The translations under genes and the position numbers were made by a program. This document shows, in pieces, positions 55,996 through 64,000 of a stretch of DNA of 64,000 nucleotides; the stretch's first letter is position 1, and the number at the start of each line of letters is the position of its first letter. Under the pieces are notes generated by a model. That model was given only the letters and a program-made list of their open reading frames with translations. It did not search any database and was not told the DNA's origin. Where the stretch lies: the NCBI GenBank assembly GCA_010672585.1, contig JAAHGF010000019.1:97473-161472 (forward strand), written 5' to 3'. This DNA comes from Okeania sp. SIO1I7 (GTDB lineage Bacteria > Cyanobacteriota > Cyanobacteriia > Cyanobacteriales > Microcoleaceae).

Positions 55996-57543
55996 ATGTC
56001 CTTAACAGAACAAGTCCTCTCGCAAATTCCGGGAACTCCTCTACAAGGTCTGCGGAAAGCTGACCAGGTTTGGCAAAACCTTCGAGAAGACAATATTTCT
56101 ATTCCTACTACCGTTAGAAAAGAAACTAAATTATTAAACACTTTAGACTGGGATGTAGTAATTTGTGGTGGAACTCTAGGTATACTTATTGGAGCAACCT
56201 TAGTAAAAAAAGGTTGGCGGGTAGCTCTGTTAGAACGAGGTATCCTCAAAGGTAGAAAACAAGAATGGAACATATCCCGCAAAGAACTAGAAACATTTAT
56301 AGAATTAAATCTTCTCTCCTCAGAAGAATTAGAAACAGCGATCGCCACTGAATATAACCCTGCCCGAATTAGCTTTCCAGAGAGCAAGGACATTTGGGTA
56401 AAAGATGTCCTCAATATAGGTGTAGATCCAGTGTACCTCCTAGAAACTCTCAAACAGCGTTTCCTTGAAGCAGGTGGTCAACTATTTGAAAACACAGCTT
56501 ACGAAGCAGCAACCATTCATCCAGATGGGATAAATATCCAGGTTAGTAATGGCCAATCATTCAAAGCTCGACTGCTCCTGGATGCAATGGGGCATTTTTC
56601 TCCTATTGTTAAACAAGCACGCCAAGGCAAAAAACCTGATGCTGTCTGTCTAGTAGTTGGTACCTGTGCCACTGGATACCCAAAAAACGATACAGGAGAC
56701 ATTTTTGCCTCATTCACTCCTATACAAAACCAATGTCAATACTTTTGGGAAGCATTTCCTGCTAGAGATGGACGAACTACTTATCTATTTACCTATTTAG
56801 ATGCTCATCCAGATAGAATTTCCCTAGAATCATTCTTTGAAGAATATCTCCGCTTATTGCCTGAATATCAAAAAGTGGAGCTTAGTCAACTTACATTCCA
56901 ACGTGCCCTGTTTGGTTTTTTTCCTTGTTATCGTCAAAGTCCTCTTCAAACTCCTTGGAATCGTATTTTGCCAGTGGGAGATAGTAGCGGGAGTCAGTCT
57001 CCTCTAAGTTTTGGCGGTTTTGGAGCTATGGTGCGTCACTTGAAACGTCTAACCGGGGGTATTGATGAAGCTCTCCAAACTGACAATCTTTCTGCAAATG
57101 CTTTAGCACTTTTGCAACCTTATCAGCCTAGTATATCAGTCACTTGGTTGTTTCAACGTTCTATGAGTGTAGGGGTAGACCAAAAAGTTGAACCAAATCA
57201 AATTAATCAACTATTGGCAGGTGTATTTCAGGTGATGGATAGATTAGGGGAATTTGTACTTAAACCTTTTCTGCAAGATGTCGTGCAGTTTCCTGCTTTA
57301 GCACAAACTTTATTTATGACTTCTTTAAAGCAACCAGGTTTAGTCATTAAAATTATTCCTCAAGTTGGCATCGGAAATTTATTAAATTGGATGAGACATT
57401 ATTTTAATTTGGGAATTTTTAGTTTATTATATCCTATAGGAAATATGATGGGGTTTTTAGTGACAAAAATTCCTCTGGTGAAATATTATTATCGCCGTTG
57501 GATTGAACAATGGCAATATGGTTCTGGTGGAGATTATAGCTGA
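55996..57543 (+). CDS. cruP: Lycopene cyclase paralogue CruP
   Basis: 515 residues. FAD-dependent oxidoreductase fold: VVICGGTLGILIGATLVKKG with VALLERG (FAD binding, ~57-85), EWNISRKELE, YNPARISF, and the substrate-side LPVGDSSGSQSPLSFGGFGA region. It ends with a hydrophobic membrane-associated part (NLGIFSLLYPIGNMMGFLV). CruP is a relative of the cyanobacterial lycopene cyclase CruA; in plants it is linked to protection from reactive oxygen (family knowledge). The start is the ATG at 55996 (MSLTEQVLSQIPGTPLQGLR), where family proteins begin. An in-frame ATG at 55891 lies inside MITE copy D and would add 35 unrelated residues. Confidence 0.88.
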   Translation: MSLTEQVLSQIPGTPLQGLRKADQVWQNLREDNISIPTTVRKETKLLNTLDWDVVICGGTLGILIGATLVKKGWRVALLERGILKGRKQEWNISRKELETFIELNLLSSEELETAIATEYNPARISFPESKDIWVKDVLNIGVDPVYLLETLKQRFLEAGGQLFENTAYEAATIHPDGINIQVSNGQSFKARLLLDAMGHFSPIVKQARQGKKPDAVCLVVGTCATGYPKNDTGDIFASFTPIQNQCQYFWEAFPARDGRTTYLFTYLDAHPDRISLESFFEEYLRLLPEYQKVELSQLTFQRALFGFFPCYRQSPLQTPWNRILPVGDSSGSQSPLSFGGFGAMVRHLKRLTGGIDEALQTDNLSANALALLQPYQPSISVTWLFQRSMSVGVDQKVEPNQINQLLAGVFQVMDRLGEFVLKPFLQDVVQFPALAQTLFMTSLKQPGLVIKIIPQVGIGNLLNWMRHYFNLGIFSLLYPIGNMMGFLVTKIPLVKYYYRRWIEQWQYGSGGDYS

Positions 57544-57589
57544 AGTCAGAAGTTACAAGTCAGAAGTTAGAAGCTAGAAGTTACCGAAT

Positions 57590-57872
57590 AATTAGGGTTT
57601 GCTGAAAAAGTCTTATGGGTGAGGGTAGGAGACAGGAGACAGGAGACAACCCACCCCTCGCCACCTCTCCCTCCCAGGAGGGGAAGACAGGAGAAATGGG
57701 AATGAGCGAGGAAGTAGGAGTAAGAATTTTCCCTTGATTTTTCTGCCCAACTCTGGCCTAAAATGCTAATTTTTTGAACCATTACGACCTAAAAGCTTGG
57801 ACTTTTTCTAACTAAAAAATGCTAAAACTTTTATCTGTCAATGCTTTTAGATTTAATCAGCAAGCCCTAATT
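57590..57872. mobile_element. MITE-like element, family 2, copy 2 (about 283 bp)
   Basis: The ends AATTAGGGTTTGCTGA and ATCAGCAAGCCCTAATT are inverted. It shares with 44647-44931 the blocks GTAGGAGACAGGAGACAGGA, CAACCCACCCCT, GACAGGAGAAATG, GTAGGAGTAA...ATTTTCCCT and TGTCAATG in the same order. It lies between cruP and the YHS gene. Confidence 0.8.
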
Positions 57873-57978
57873 AAATAATTCAGGTTTAAACAGGAATTTC
57901 TCACCGTTTGCTCAGTTGACTAGCCTAAGTTAAGGATGTTGATCCTGCAATCCCAAAATCCTTTTGAGAAAAAGTTAA

Positions 57979-58539
57979 ATGAAACGTCGATATTTTGTCC
58001 TGTCTTTAGTTAGTTTCGGGTTGGTCATAGGGTGTGCTTCCCTACAAACAAAAGATTTCCCATACTCATCAGTGGAACTATCCACCGATTCTGTATCGCC
58101 TGCTATTGCCGTATCCTCCAACAAGGCTGATGAATCTCAAATCGCCAATGTCACAGAGCCAATTTTTGCGGAAAACGGAGTTGCCATTCGAGGTACTGAC
58201 CCAGTTGCGTATTTTCAAGTAGGTAAACCTGTCCAAGGAAATAAACAATTTACTCACAAGTGGATGGGAGTCAACTGGTGGTTTTCCAGTGCCAAAAATC
58301 GCGACTTGTTTGCAGCTTCCCCAGAGCAATATGCTCCGCAGTATGGTGGTTTCTGTGCTTTTGCCGTTGCCAATGGATACACAGCTCCTATTGTTCCTCA
58401 AGCCTGGAGTATTGTCGAAGGGAGGCTATATCTCAATTTCAGTTTAAGGGTTCGCGATCGCTGGGAACGCGATATTCCAGGCAATATTGCCCGCGCCAAT
58501 GAAAACTGGCCTGCTGCAGCCGCCAACTTTCGGGGGTAA
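57979..58539 (+). CDS. YHS-domain lipoprotein
   Basis: 186 residues. A basic start (MKRRYF) and hydrophobic core lead to a lipobox LVIGC with Cys19, so it is predicted to be a lipoprotein facing the periplasm. The YHS domain covers ~70-150: GVAIRGTDPVAYFQVGKPVQ, HKWMGVNWWFSSAKNRDLF and YAPQYGGFCAFAVANGYTAP. YHS domains often bind metal, frequently copper or iron; the single Cys and nearby residues in GGFCAFA fit but are not proof. It ends with the RARENWP-like RANENWPAAAANF motif seen in many family members. No Shine-Dalgarno sequence is clear. The neighbours suggest no pathway. Confidence 0.85.
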   Translation: MKRRYFVLSLVSFGLVIGCASLQTKDFPYSSVELSTDSVSPAIAVSSNKADESQIANVTEPIFAENGVAIRGTDPVAYFQVGKPVQGNKQFTHKWMGVNWWFSSAKNRDLFAASPEQYAPQYGGFCAFAVANGYTAPIVPQAWSIVEGRLYLNFSLRVRDRWERDIPGNIARANENWPAAAANFRG

Positions 58540-59033
58540 GGGGTGAAGCTCTAGTGTCGCTACCCGGAAGTTATATCAAATCCGGTAGCATCGGTGTAAT
58601 TAGATGGGGGGATGGGGGGATGGGGGGATGGGGAGATGGGGAGATGGGGAGGTGAGGAGATCGAGAAATATTTGGTAATGGTTGAATATGGAACATTTTT
58701 TGCGTGCCGAATTAAACGGATTTGATATTAAAAGTCATGCATTTAAAAGCGAGTGCGTAATTCTGAGTCTTCCTCAGAATGTAAGACGCACATCTGACAG
58801 TCAATCATTTTTGATTTGTAATTGTTTTGGGATTTTGTAACTGGTCAGTTATTTCCGCCATCCTGCACTAGCATTTTACAAAGAGCATTATTTTGAAGTA
58901 TTTATACATCTGTTATTGAAATAGTATAATTTTTCTTAAAATCTGCCCAGACAGGGATATTTAAACATCAAAATAATAGTCCAATAATATTATATATTTG
59001 TCGTAACCAAAATACAAAAAGCAAAATGAATGA
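58540..59033. other. Spacer with G-rich octamers and an inverted repeat copy
   Basis: 58603-58650 is a GATGGGGG/GATGGGGA octamer run. 58749-58817 is the inverted copy of 36418-36487. The rest is AT-rich. Confidence 0.6.
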
Positions 59034-59497
59034 CTTACAAAATTAAAATTTGAGCTTTCTTCACTTATCTCCGAAAAAACACAAATAGAAAATCAGATAT
59101 GGCATGAAGAAGCAAGAAAAAATCCATTTGCTCTTAATGAAAGATCTAATGAAGATAATTACGAAAGGAATAAGATTATAGGTAGAGAAATAGAACTCAA
59201 GAAAGGAAAACTTAGTTACGTTTAGCGAGAAATTAATAGATATGAAAAATGGCAATATTTATTTATTATTTTCACATCAACACGATAACTTTTATCATGT
59301 GTTACTTCGATAACTATTCTATTTTTGATATTCCAGAAGATATTTTACGTTTTTATACAATAATTGGAGGTTCTTATGGTACTGGAGTTGCAATGTCAAA
59401 TATAAATTACAAAAAATATGACGACACATTCAAACGAACTGACACAATAATTGTGGTAATACAAGTGTTATTTCTAATAATGCTTTACCTTATATAA
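59034..59497 (+). pseudogene. Decayed small membrane-protein gene
   Basis: A frame without a start codon runs from 59034 (ELSSLISEKTQIENQIWHEE, then ELKKGKLSYV) to a TAG at 59223-59225. It continues in the same frame after the stop (REINRYEKWQYLFIIFTSTR) to a second stop, and then in a +1 frame (HINTITFIMCYFDNYS) to the end at 59497, closing with a hydrophobic helix (TIIVVIQVLFLIMLYL). Joined, it would be a coiled-coil N-terminal part followed by two or three membrane helices. The open 82-codon frame from the ATG at 59249 could still be made. The family is not recognised. Confidence 0.55.
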
Positions 59498-60061
59498 TTG
59501 GTCTGCTTCTTAAGTAAACCTCTACAAAAACCACAATTTTGCTACCCTGGAATCAAGGTTTTATAACCTTTTCTGAAGAGGTCTAGTTTATCATAGAAAA
59601 TTTAATGGCAATGTCATAAAGTTAAGGGCAAATATGGATTTAATATTGCAGAGTATTTCATATTGGTCATATATACCCGTGAAAGACAAAATGTCTACGC
59701 TACAAAGTTTCATATTTAATGAATTTAAAGACAAAAATGAATTGAATATCGCAGGGTATTTCATATTAGTAAAATACACCCGTGAAAGACAAAATGCCTG
59801 GTAAGCATTTCCTGCGGAATGGTGCACAAAAAGCATTTAGCTTTTGAACATAATAACTTACTAAAGTTAGCTTGTTACCTTTTTCTTTCAGTGCGGAATG
59901 CGGAAGCAAAGGTAATTTTGAATTCTCCTTCTAGGATAATAAGTTAATAGTTGTTTGCGTAGCATCCCGTAGGGAAGCGCTGATAGCTGACTGCTGTTTG
60001 CGCAGCATTCCGCAGGAAATACTGACAATATGCCAGTGCTACAAAGTTTCATATTGGTACA
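59498..60061. repeat. Repeat-filled spacer downstream of murF
   Basis: A ~55-bp direct repeat (GCAG(A/G)GTATTTCATATT, then ACCCGTGAAAGACAAAATG) occurs at 59641-59695 and 59744-59798. CTACAAAGTTTCATATT occurs at ~59699 and again at ~60039. Between them CTGCGGAATGGTGCACAAAA (~59812), GCGGAATGCGGAAGCAAAGG (~59893), TTTGCGTAGCATCCCG (~59956) and TTTGCGCAGCATTCCGCAGG (~59996) are copies of the interspersed GC-rich family. No gene was seen. Confidence 0.6.
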
Positions 60062-61471
60062 TTACTTATTAATTAAAATCTCAACAACTTTATTTAACTC
60101 CACAGAATGAGAAGCCTTAAAAAGAACACGATCGCCTGGTTGTAAAAACTCCTGCAAATGTGTTGCTAATTTCTGATGAACATCATTAGAACTAATATTT
60201 TCTACTTCTATAAATTGCAAACCAGCAGCACCAATAGCCATAGCCTGTGCTTCTTCAAAATCTGCCAAAATAAATAAACCATCAATCTTCAAATCTCGCA
60301 CAACATTACCAACTTGTTGATGAAATAATACCGATTTATCTCCTAATTCTTTCATAGTTCCTAACACAGCAACATGACGTTTTCCCGGAGTTTCAACTAA
60401 TAAATTCAGAGCAGCAATCATCGACTCTAATCCAGCATTATAAGTTTCATCTAAAATTACAAGATCATTATCTAAATTGTATCTTCTTGCCCTACCTTCA
60501 GGCAATTCAATCGATAAATTATTAATCAAAGGTTGCAAGAGATTTTTAGTAGAAATACTTTGACCATGAATTACCTTAAAAACAGCCAATGCTGCCAAAT
60601 AATTAGAAGCATTATGAAATCCCGGCAAAGGTAAAGGTAAATCCAAACCTGCAACATTTATAGTTTGAGAATCAATTAATTTTCCCTGTAAATCACCACC
60701 TTGTAAACCATAAGTAAAAGTTTCTCCAGACCAAAACTTAGCAGCAGTTTCCATTAATCGTCGGTTATCATAATTCAAAATAGCAATACTATTAGAAGAC
60801 ATTTCCGCAAGTAATTCACACTTAGCTTCAGCGATCGCTTCAACAGAACCCAAACGACCAATATGAGCAGTACCAACATTAGTAATTAAGCCAATTGTCG
60901 GATTAGCAATATGTGTTAATTCTGCTATTTCCCCTGGTCCTCGCATTGCCATTTCCACCACAGCATAATTATCATCAGAGGAAAGTCTTAGTAGAGTTTT
61001 AGGCACACCTATTTCATTATTATAGTTAGCTTCAGTTTTCAGAACTTGACCCTGAATAGCCAAGACTTTAGCAATTAATTCCTTAGTAGTAGTTTTACCA
61101 ACTGAACCTGTGACCGCAATTACAGGAATAGCAAACCTATCTCGCCACCAACGAGCAATTTTTTGGTAAGCTTCTAAAGTATTTTCTACTTGTAATATAG
61201 GTACGCTATTTGACTGTTGTGTAACTTTATTATTTAAGATATATTCTTCCTCAACAATGACGCAAGAAGCACCTTTTTCCATTGCCTGCCTCACAAATTT
61301 ATGGCCATCAAACTTTTCCCCTCGTAATGCCACAAATCCTTCACCAGATTGTAAGTTACGAGTGTCTGTATTAATGCCTGTAATTAATGTTTTTTCCGGA
61401 ATCTGAAAATTTGTAACTGTTGTAGCAGTCAAGATTTCAGTTAATTGAGATAAGGTAATCTGACAGACCAT
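60062..61471 (-). CDS. murF: UDP-N-acetylmuramoyl-tripeptide--D-alanyl-D-alanine ligase
   Basis: 469 residues. This cytoplasmic ATP-dependent ligase adds D-Ala-D-Ala to the UDP-MurNAc-tripeptide, the last soluble step of peptidoglycan precursor synthesis. Mur ligase parts are in order: N-terminal uridine-binding domain (TGINTDTRNLQSGEGFVALR), P-loop VTGSVGKTTTKEL (~113-125), KTEANYNNEIGVP, EMAMRGPGEIAEL, and the C-terminal domain (EGRARRYNLDND, ILDETYNAGLESMIAALN, VLGTMKELG). It reads alone on the minus strand. The ATG at 61471 is followed by VCQITLSQLTEIL; no clear ribosome binding site. Confidence 0.95.
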   Translation of the reverse strand: MVCQITLSQLTEILTATTVTNFQIPEKTLITGINTDTRNLQSGEGFVALRGEKFDGHKFVRQAMEKGASCVIVEEEYILNNKVTQQSNSVPILQVENTLEAYQKIARWWRDRFAIPVIAVTGSVGKTTTKELIAKVLAIQGQVLKTEANYNNEIGVPKTLLRLSSDDNYAVVEMAMRGPGEIAELTHIANPTIGLITNVGTAHIGRLGSVEAIAEAKCELLAEMSSNSIAILNYDNRRLMETAAKFWSGETFTYGLQGGDLQGKLIDSQTINVAGLDLPLPLPGFHNASNYLAALAVFKVIHGQSISTKNLLQPLINNLSIELPEGRARRYNLDNDLVILDETYNAGLESMIAALNLLVETPGKRHVAVLGTMKELGDKSVLFHQQVGNVVRDLKIDGLFILADFEEAQAMAIGAAGLQFIEVENISSNDVHQKLATHLQEFLQPGDRVLFKASHSVELNKVVEILINK

Positions 61472-62094
61472 AAATATTGGTAGTCCTACTCAAAGATGTG
61501 TAATAATTATATTAGAGTATTTGTTATTGTTGAAGTCAATTTATTTTTTGGGAGCTAATTGGGCAACCAATAAAAAATTAAAAGTGTAAATAATTCTCAA
61601 CAGAAAAAAACATCTTTTTAAGTTTGGTAAACTTTGTCATAATTTAGAGCCGATATAAGACAAAATAACTAAAACTTTGTTGAGCAAAGATCAAAAAAAT
61701 TTAGACTATCTTATGTATATTACAATAAGTTACAAAAAATTTGTACGGAGTTGAAAGTAGATGCTACCCATAACTCAGTAAAATAAAAGTAGATCAATGG
61801 AGGAGAGTTTTCAATTAAGCAAAATCTTTACTGAAACTTCACACAAATTCAGTAAATTTTTAAGATAATGAAAATTATGGGTTTTAGTAAACTTTAGAAT
61901 ACCGATGTTAGATATAGCATATCTAAGGGTTATTAATACTAAGTTATAGATACAAATTATATTTAGTATAGTCAAGTAAATATCAACCTAAATTTGGAAT
62001 TAAATATAAAGTTCGATCAAAACTAGAGATGTTAATTAATCGTCAGACTAGCTTTGGAATATAAAAATCTTAAAGTAAGTGGGAAATAGAGCAA
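61472..62094. other. Divergent AT-rich spacer
   Basis: 623 bp between murF (minus) and the 441-residue protein gene (plus); it must hold both promoters. Extremely AT-rich; no clear consensus promoter, repeat or ORF was recognised. Confidence 0.5.
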
Positions 62095-63420
62095 ATGAAA
62101 AACCTTATGGACGAATATAACAAATACAAATCTCAAGATGAGCAAGATATTTATAACCATTTTATCCAATTGATAGACCTAGAGTCTTCAACAGAAGTAA
62201 TTGAAAGATTTAGAATGTTATTTATTAATGGTTCTGGATATCCTGACAGAGAAATATCTCAAGCACTAGACAGAATTACAACATTGCCAGAAATTGAAGA
62301 AGAATTTAATTTTATCTTAAATCGCTGCTGTCATATAGTTATTAATAGAAAACAACCCTACAACTATAAAAAGGATGTTTTAGTAGAATTAATGAAGCTT
62401 TTTGAGCGAGTTGAAAATCAACAAGCACGTCGCCACTACTACGGTTCTCGTAATAGTAAAAAATTATTAGAACTGGTTCAAGCATTCACAAGAAGCGAGC
62501 AATATCTCTCCTTAAAACGCTTAACAGAATTAGTCAACCAACAAACAGGAAGTTGCAGAAACACTAATAGTGCTCTAGCTCAACCTTTAAGAACTCTAAT
62601 TCCACGCTATCCTTACCTATACCAACATTGTTTAGTTACCCCAGATAGTAGTTATGAACACCAACAAGTTATCAGAAAAATTCAACGACAGAAACAGAGA
62701 AAATTTGAAATAGACTTATCCAAATATGTAACTCATAAAATTAGACAGAGAGTAGTAACCACTGCCTCTGAAAGAGGAACTGCGCTTTCAAACTTGACAG
62801 CATCTAGTTGGGAAGGCATCAACAATATTCAAAATCCTACTCTTTTGAGTGATCGGGAAGTATTATCAGCAATTAAACAATTTGTAGGTAAAGTTGAAAA
62901 TGGTAATAACTATCGAGATAATGCAAAAAGTTTTCTAACCCATGTTAGACAACCTCAATCCTATGGTTCTTTTAAAGAAAGCTTCTATGAATACTTAAGT
63001 ACATCTTTTGATGTAGATTCCAAATCTATTAAGCATCAGTTTCAAGATAAACTATATAAGCAGCTAAAAAATACTATGTCTCACAGTAATGACAAACAGT
63101 TTAATGACTTTTTGCTGATGAGAACTTGTAATCAAATGTTAGGATTTCTAATTGTACAAAGCACCCAAAAACCACAACACTTTCTATTTCTGAATCTAAT
63201 GGCTAACCTGGGTCCAATAAAAACAATTGGCCTTTTACTGAAAATAGTTTTGGTCTGCTATAGAGTTAAACCATACTTAGAAAAACGATTTTCTATACTA
63301 TTTAACCATTACGAATCACATACTAGAGAAACTGTTATGTGGTTAGTGAAAGCTCTAGAAAATATGCACGTTGCTTTAAGTACTAACTTTGGTAGAGTTG
63401 ATTTATCCTTCATTCGTTAG
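62095..63420 (+). CDS. Conserved-looking protein of unknown function, 441 residues
   Basis: I do not recognise a named domain. It appears soluble: a charged N-terminal helix (MDEYNKYKSQDEQDIYNHFI), the Cys pair FILNRCCHIVINRKQPYNYK around residue 80, a basic QRQKQRKFEIDLSKYVTHKI stretch around 200, a helical middle, and an FLLMRTCNQMLGFL helix near 345. The hydrophobic segment GPIKTIGLLLKIVLVCYRV (~375-395) could be a buried or membrane-proximal helix. A similar protein with the FNRSCHIVIN-like motif occurs in other filamentous cyanobacteria, from memory. It lies upstream of rpsU on the same strand. GGGAAATAGAGCAA precedes the ATG, giving a weak ribosome binding site. Confidence 0.7.
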   Translation: MKNLMDEYNKYKSQDEQDIYNHFIQLIDLESSTEVIERFRMLFINGSGYPDREISQALDRITTLPEIEEEFNFILNRCCHIVINRKQPYNYKKDVLVELMKLFERVENQQARRHYYGSRNSKKLLELVQAFTRSEQYLSLKRLTELVNQQTGSCRNTNSALAQPLRTLIPRYPYLYQHCLVTPDSSYEHQQVIRKIQRQKQRKFEIDLSKYVTHKIRQRVVTTASERGTALSNLTASSWEGINNIQNPTLLSDREVLSAIKQFVGKVENGNNYRDNAKSFLTHVRQPQSYGSFKESFYEYLSTSFDVDSKSIKHQFQDKLYKQLKNTMSHSNDKQFNDFLLMRTCNQMLGFLIVQSTQKPQHFLFLNLMANLGPIKTIGLLLKIVLVCYRVKPYLEKRFSILFNHYESHTRETVMWLVKALENMHVALSTNFGRVDLSFIR

Positions 63421-63837
63421 AACATTTTAAATAAGCAATCAGTAGTCAGCAGTCAGCAGTCAATGTTTAGCAAGAGATTTCAATTCCTCCACGGACCCTC
63501 CAATTTATAGAAACTATTTAAACCCGGGGAGTACTAAAAACTGTTAAAGCTTCCGAAATCATAGGATAAATGAAGTTAATGTTAGGAATAATATTCTTAT
63601 GTTAAAACAAAGCTCAGAGTAAAGTTTTCCAAAATCATTTATCTGGTGGACTTATACTTCACATACATATATAAAATAAATCGAAAATATAATAAACATT
63701 AAAAGATTAAATATGCTGCTTAATTTAGCTATCGTATTATAAATATTAAATAATCAGATAATCCCTGAGCTTGTAGCTGTGGGTAGCTAAATACTAATAC
63801 TAAGCATAGGTTCAGGAAAGACAAGAAGAAAACAGTA
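63421..63837. other. Spacer upstream of rpsU with a repeat fragment
   Basis: 63435-63463 is an ATCAGTAGTCAGCAGTCAGC-type fragment of the 40257 family. The rest is AT-rich and should hold the rpsU promoter. No gene was seen. Confidence 0.5.
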
Positions 63838-64000
63838 ATGACCCAAGTGTTACTAGGTGAAAATGAAGGTATAGAGTCGGCCCTCCGGCGATTCAAGCGT
63901 CAGGTTTCTAGAGCAGGTATCCTTGCAGATTTAAAAAAACGTCGGTACTTTGAAACTTCTCAGGAAAAACGAAAGAGAAAGGCAGTAGCAGCACGACGTC
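63838..64000 (+). CDS. rpsU: 30S ribosomal protein S21 (partial, runs off the right edge)
   Basis: 54 codons are visible from the ATG at 63838 to the window end with no stop. The start [40 protein letters not shown] and the very basic [12 protein letters not shown] tail are diagnostic of bacterial S21, normally ~60-70 residues, so only the last few are missing. S21 sits near the mRNA 3' anti-Shine-Dalgarno region of the small subunit. A purine stretch AAGAAGAAAAC upstream may serve for ribosome binding. Confidence 0.93.
   Translation, partial: MTQVLLGENEGIESALRRFKRQVSRAGILADLKKRRYFETSQEKRKRKAVAARR

Overview
The window comes from a filamentous, low-GC cyanobacterium, most likely the Trichodesmium/Okeania/Oscillatoria side of the Oscillatoriales; this placement is inferred. 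The evidence is many GCGATCGC (HIP1) octamers, a ferredoxin-type glutamate synthase, a CruP-type lycopene cyclase paralogue, a cyanobacterial AbrB regulator, a radical SAM gene followed by rne and rnhB, the cyanobacterial order A-type Fe-S carrier/rpsL/rpsG/fusA/tuf/rpsJ, heptamer tandem repeats (STRRs), and long AT-rich spacers. No tRNA, rRNA or CRISPR array was recognised.

Layout. 1-7.3 kb: surface-glycan genes (partial membrane protein, GT2, a 934-residue methyltransferase-GT2-GT4 protein, a TPR/O-GlcNAc-transferase-like protein). 7.3-8.8 kb: a TPR gene remnant beside a solitary TnpB element. 9.2-13.9 kb: gltB (minus). 15.3-23.8 kb: cupin, A-type carrier, then the str ribosomal operon behind a textbook sigma70 promoter with unusually long, repeat-filled spacers, ending with a LON-domain protein. 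24.4-27.6 kb: two DUF1997 paralogues and pheA. 27.8-32.8 kb: three tandem TPR-GT9 paralogues, one intact and two wrecked by a frameshift, a nonsense codon and a deletion-fusion. 33.4-36.9 kb: LL-diaminopimelate aminotransferase, a 211-bp tandem duplication and a complex direct-repeat field. 37.5-44.4 kb: radical SAM protein, RNase E/G, RNase HII. 45.7-52 kb: RTX-subtilisin protease, sugar transferase and the GDP-fucose pair gmd/fcl. 53-64 kb: DUF2786 protein, cyAbrB, cruP, a YHS lipoprotein, a decayed membrane-protein gene, murF, an unrecognised 441-residue protein, and rpsU running off the end.

The most striking content is between the genes. At least eight families of small interspersed elements can be read by eye. 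One has four copies (167-266 bp) with GGCGTTG-type inverted ends, each flanked by an 8-bp direct repeat (two perfect, two 7/8), which is strong evidence of transposition by a non-autonomous (MITE-like) element. A 92-bp palindromic element has a perfect 5-bp target duplication. Other families have inverted ends built from heptamer repeats, so STRRs here appear to be termini of inserted elements. One repeat of this intergenic type lies in frame inside a glycosyltransferase gene. No transposase for these families is in the window, and no clear defence or secondary-metabolite system was seen.
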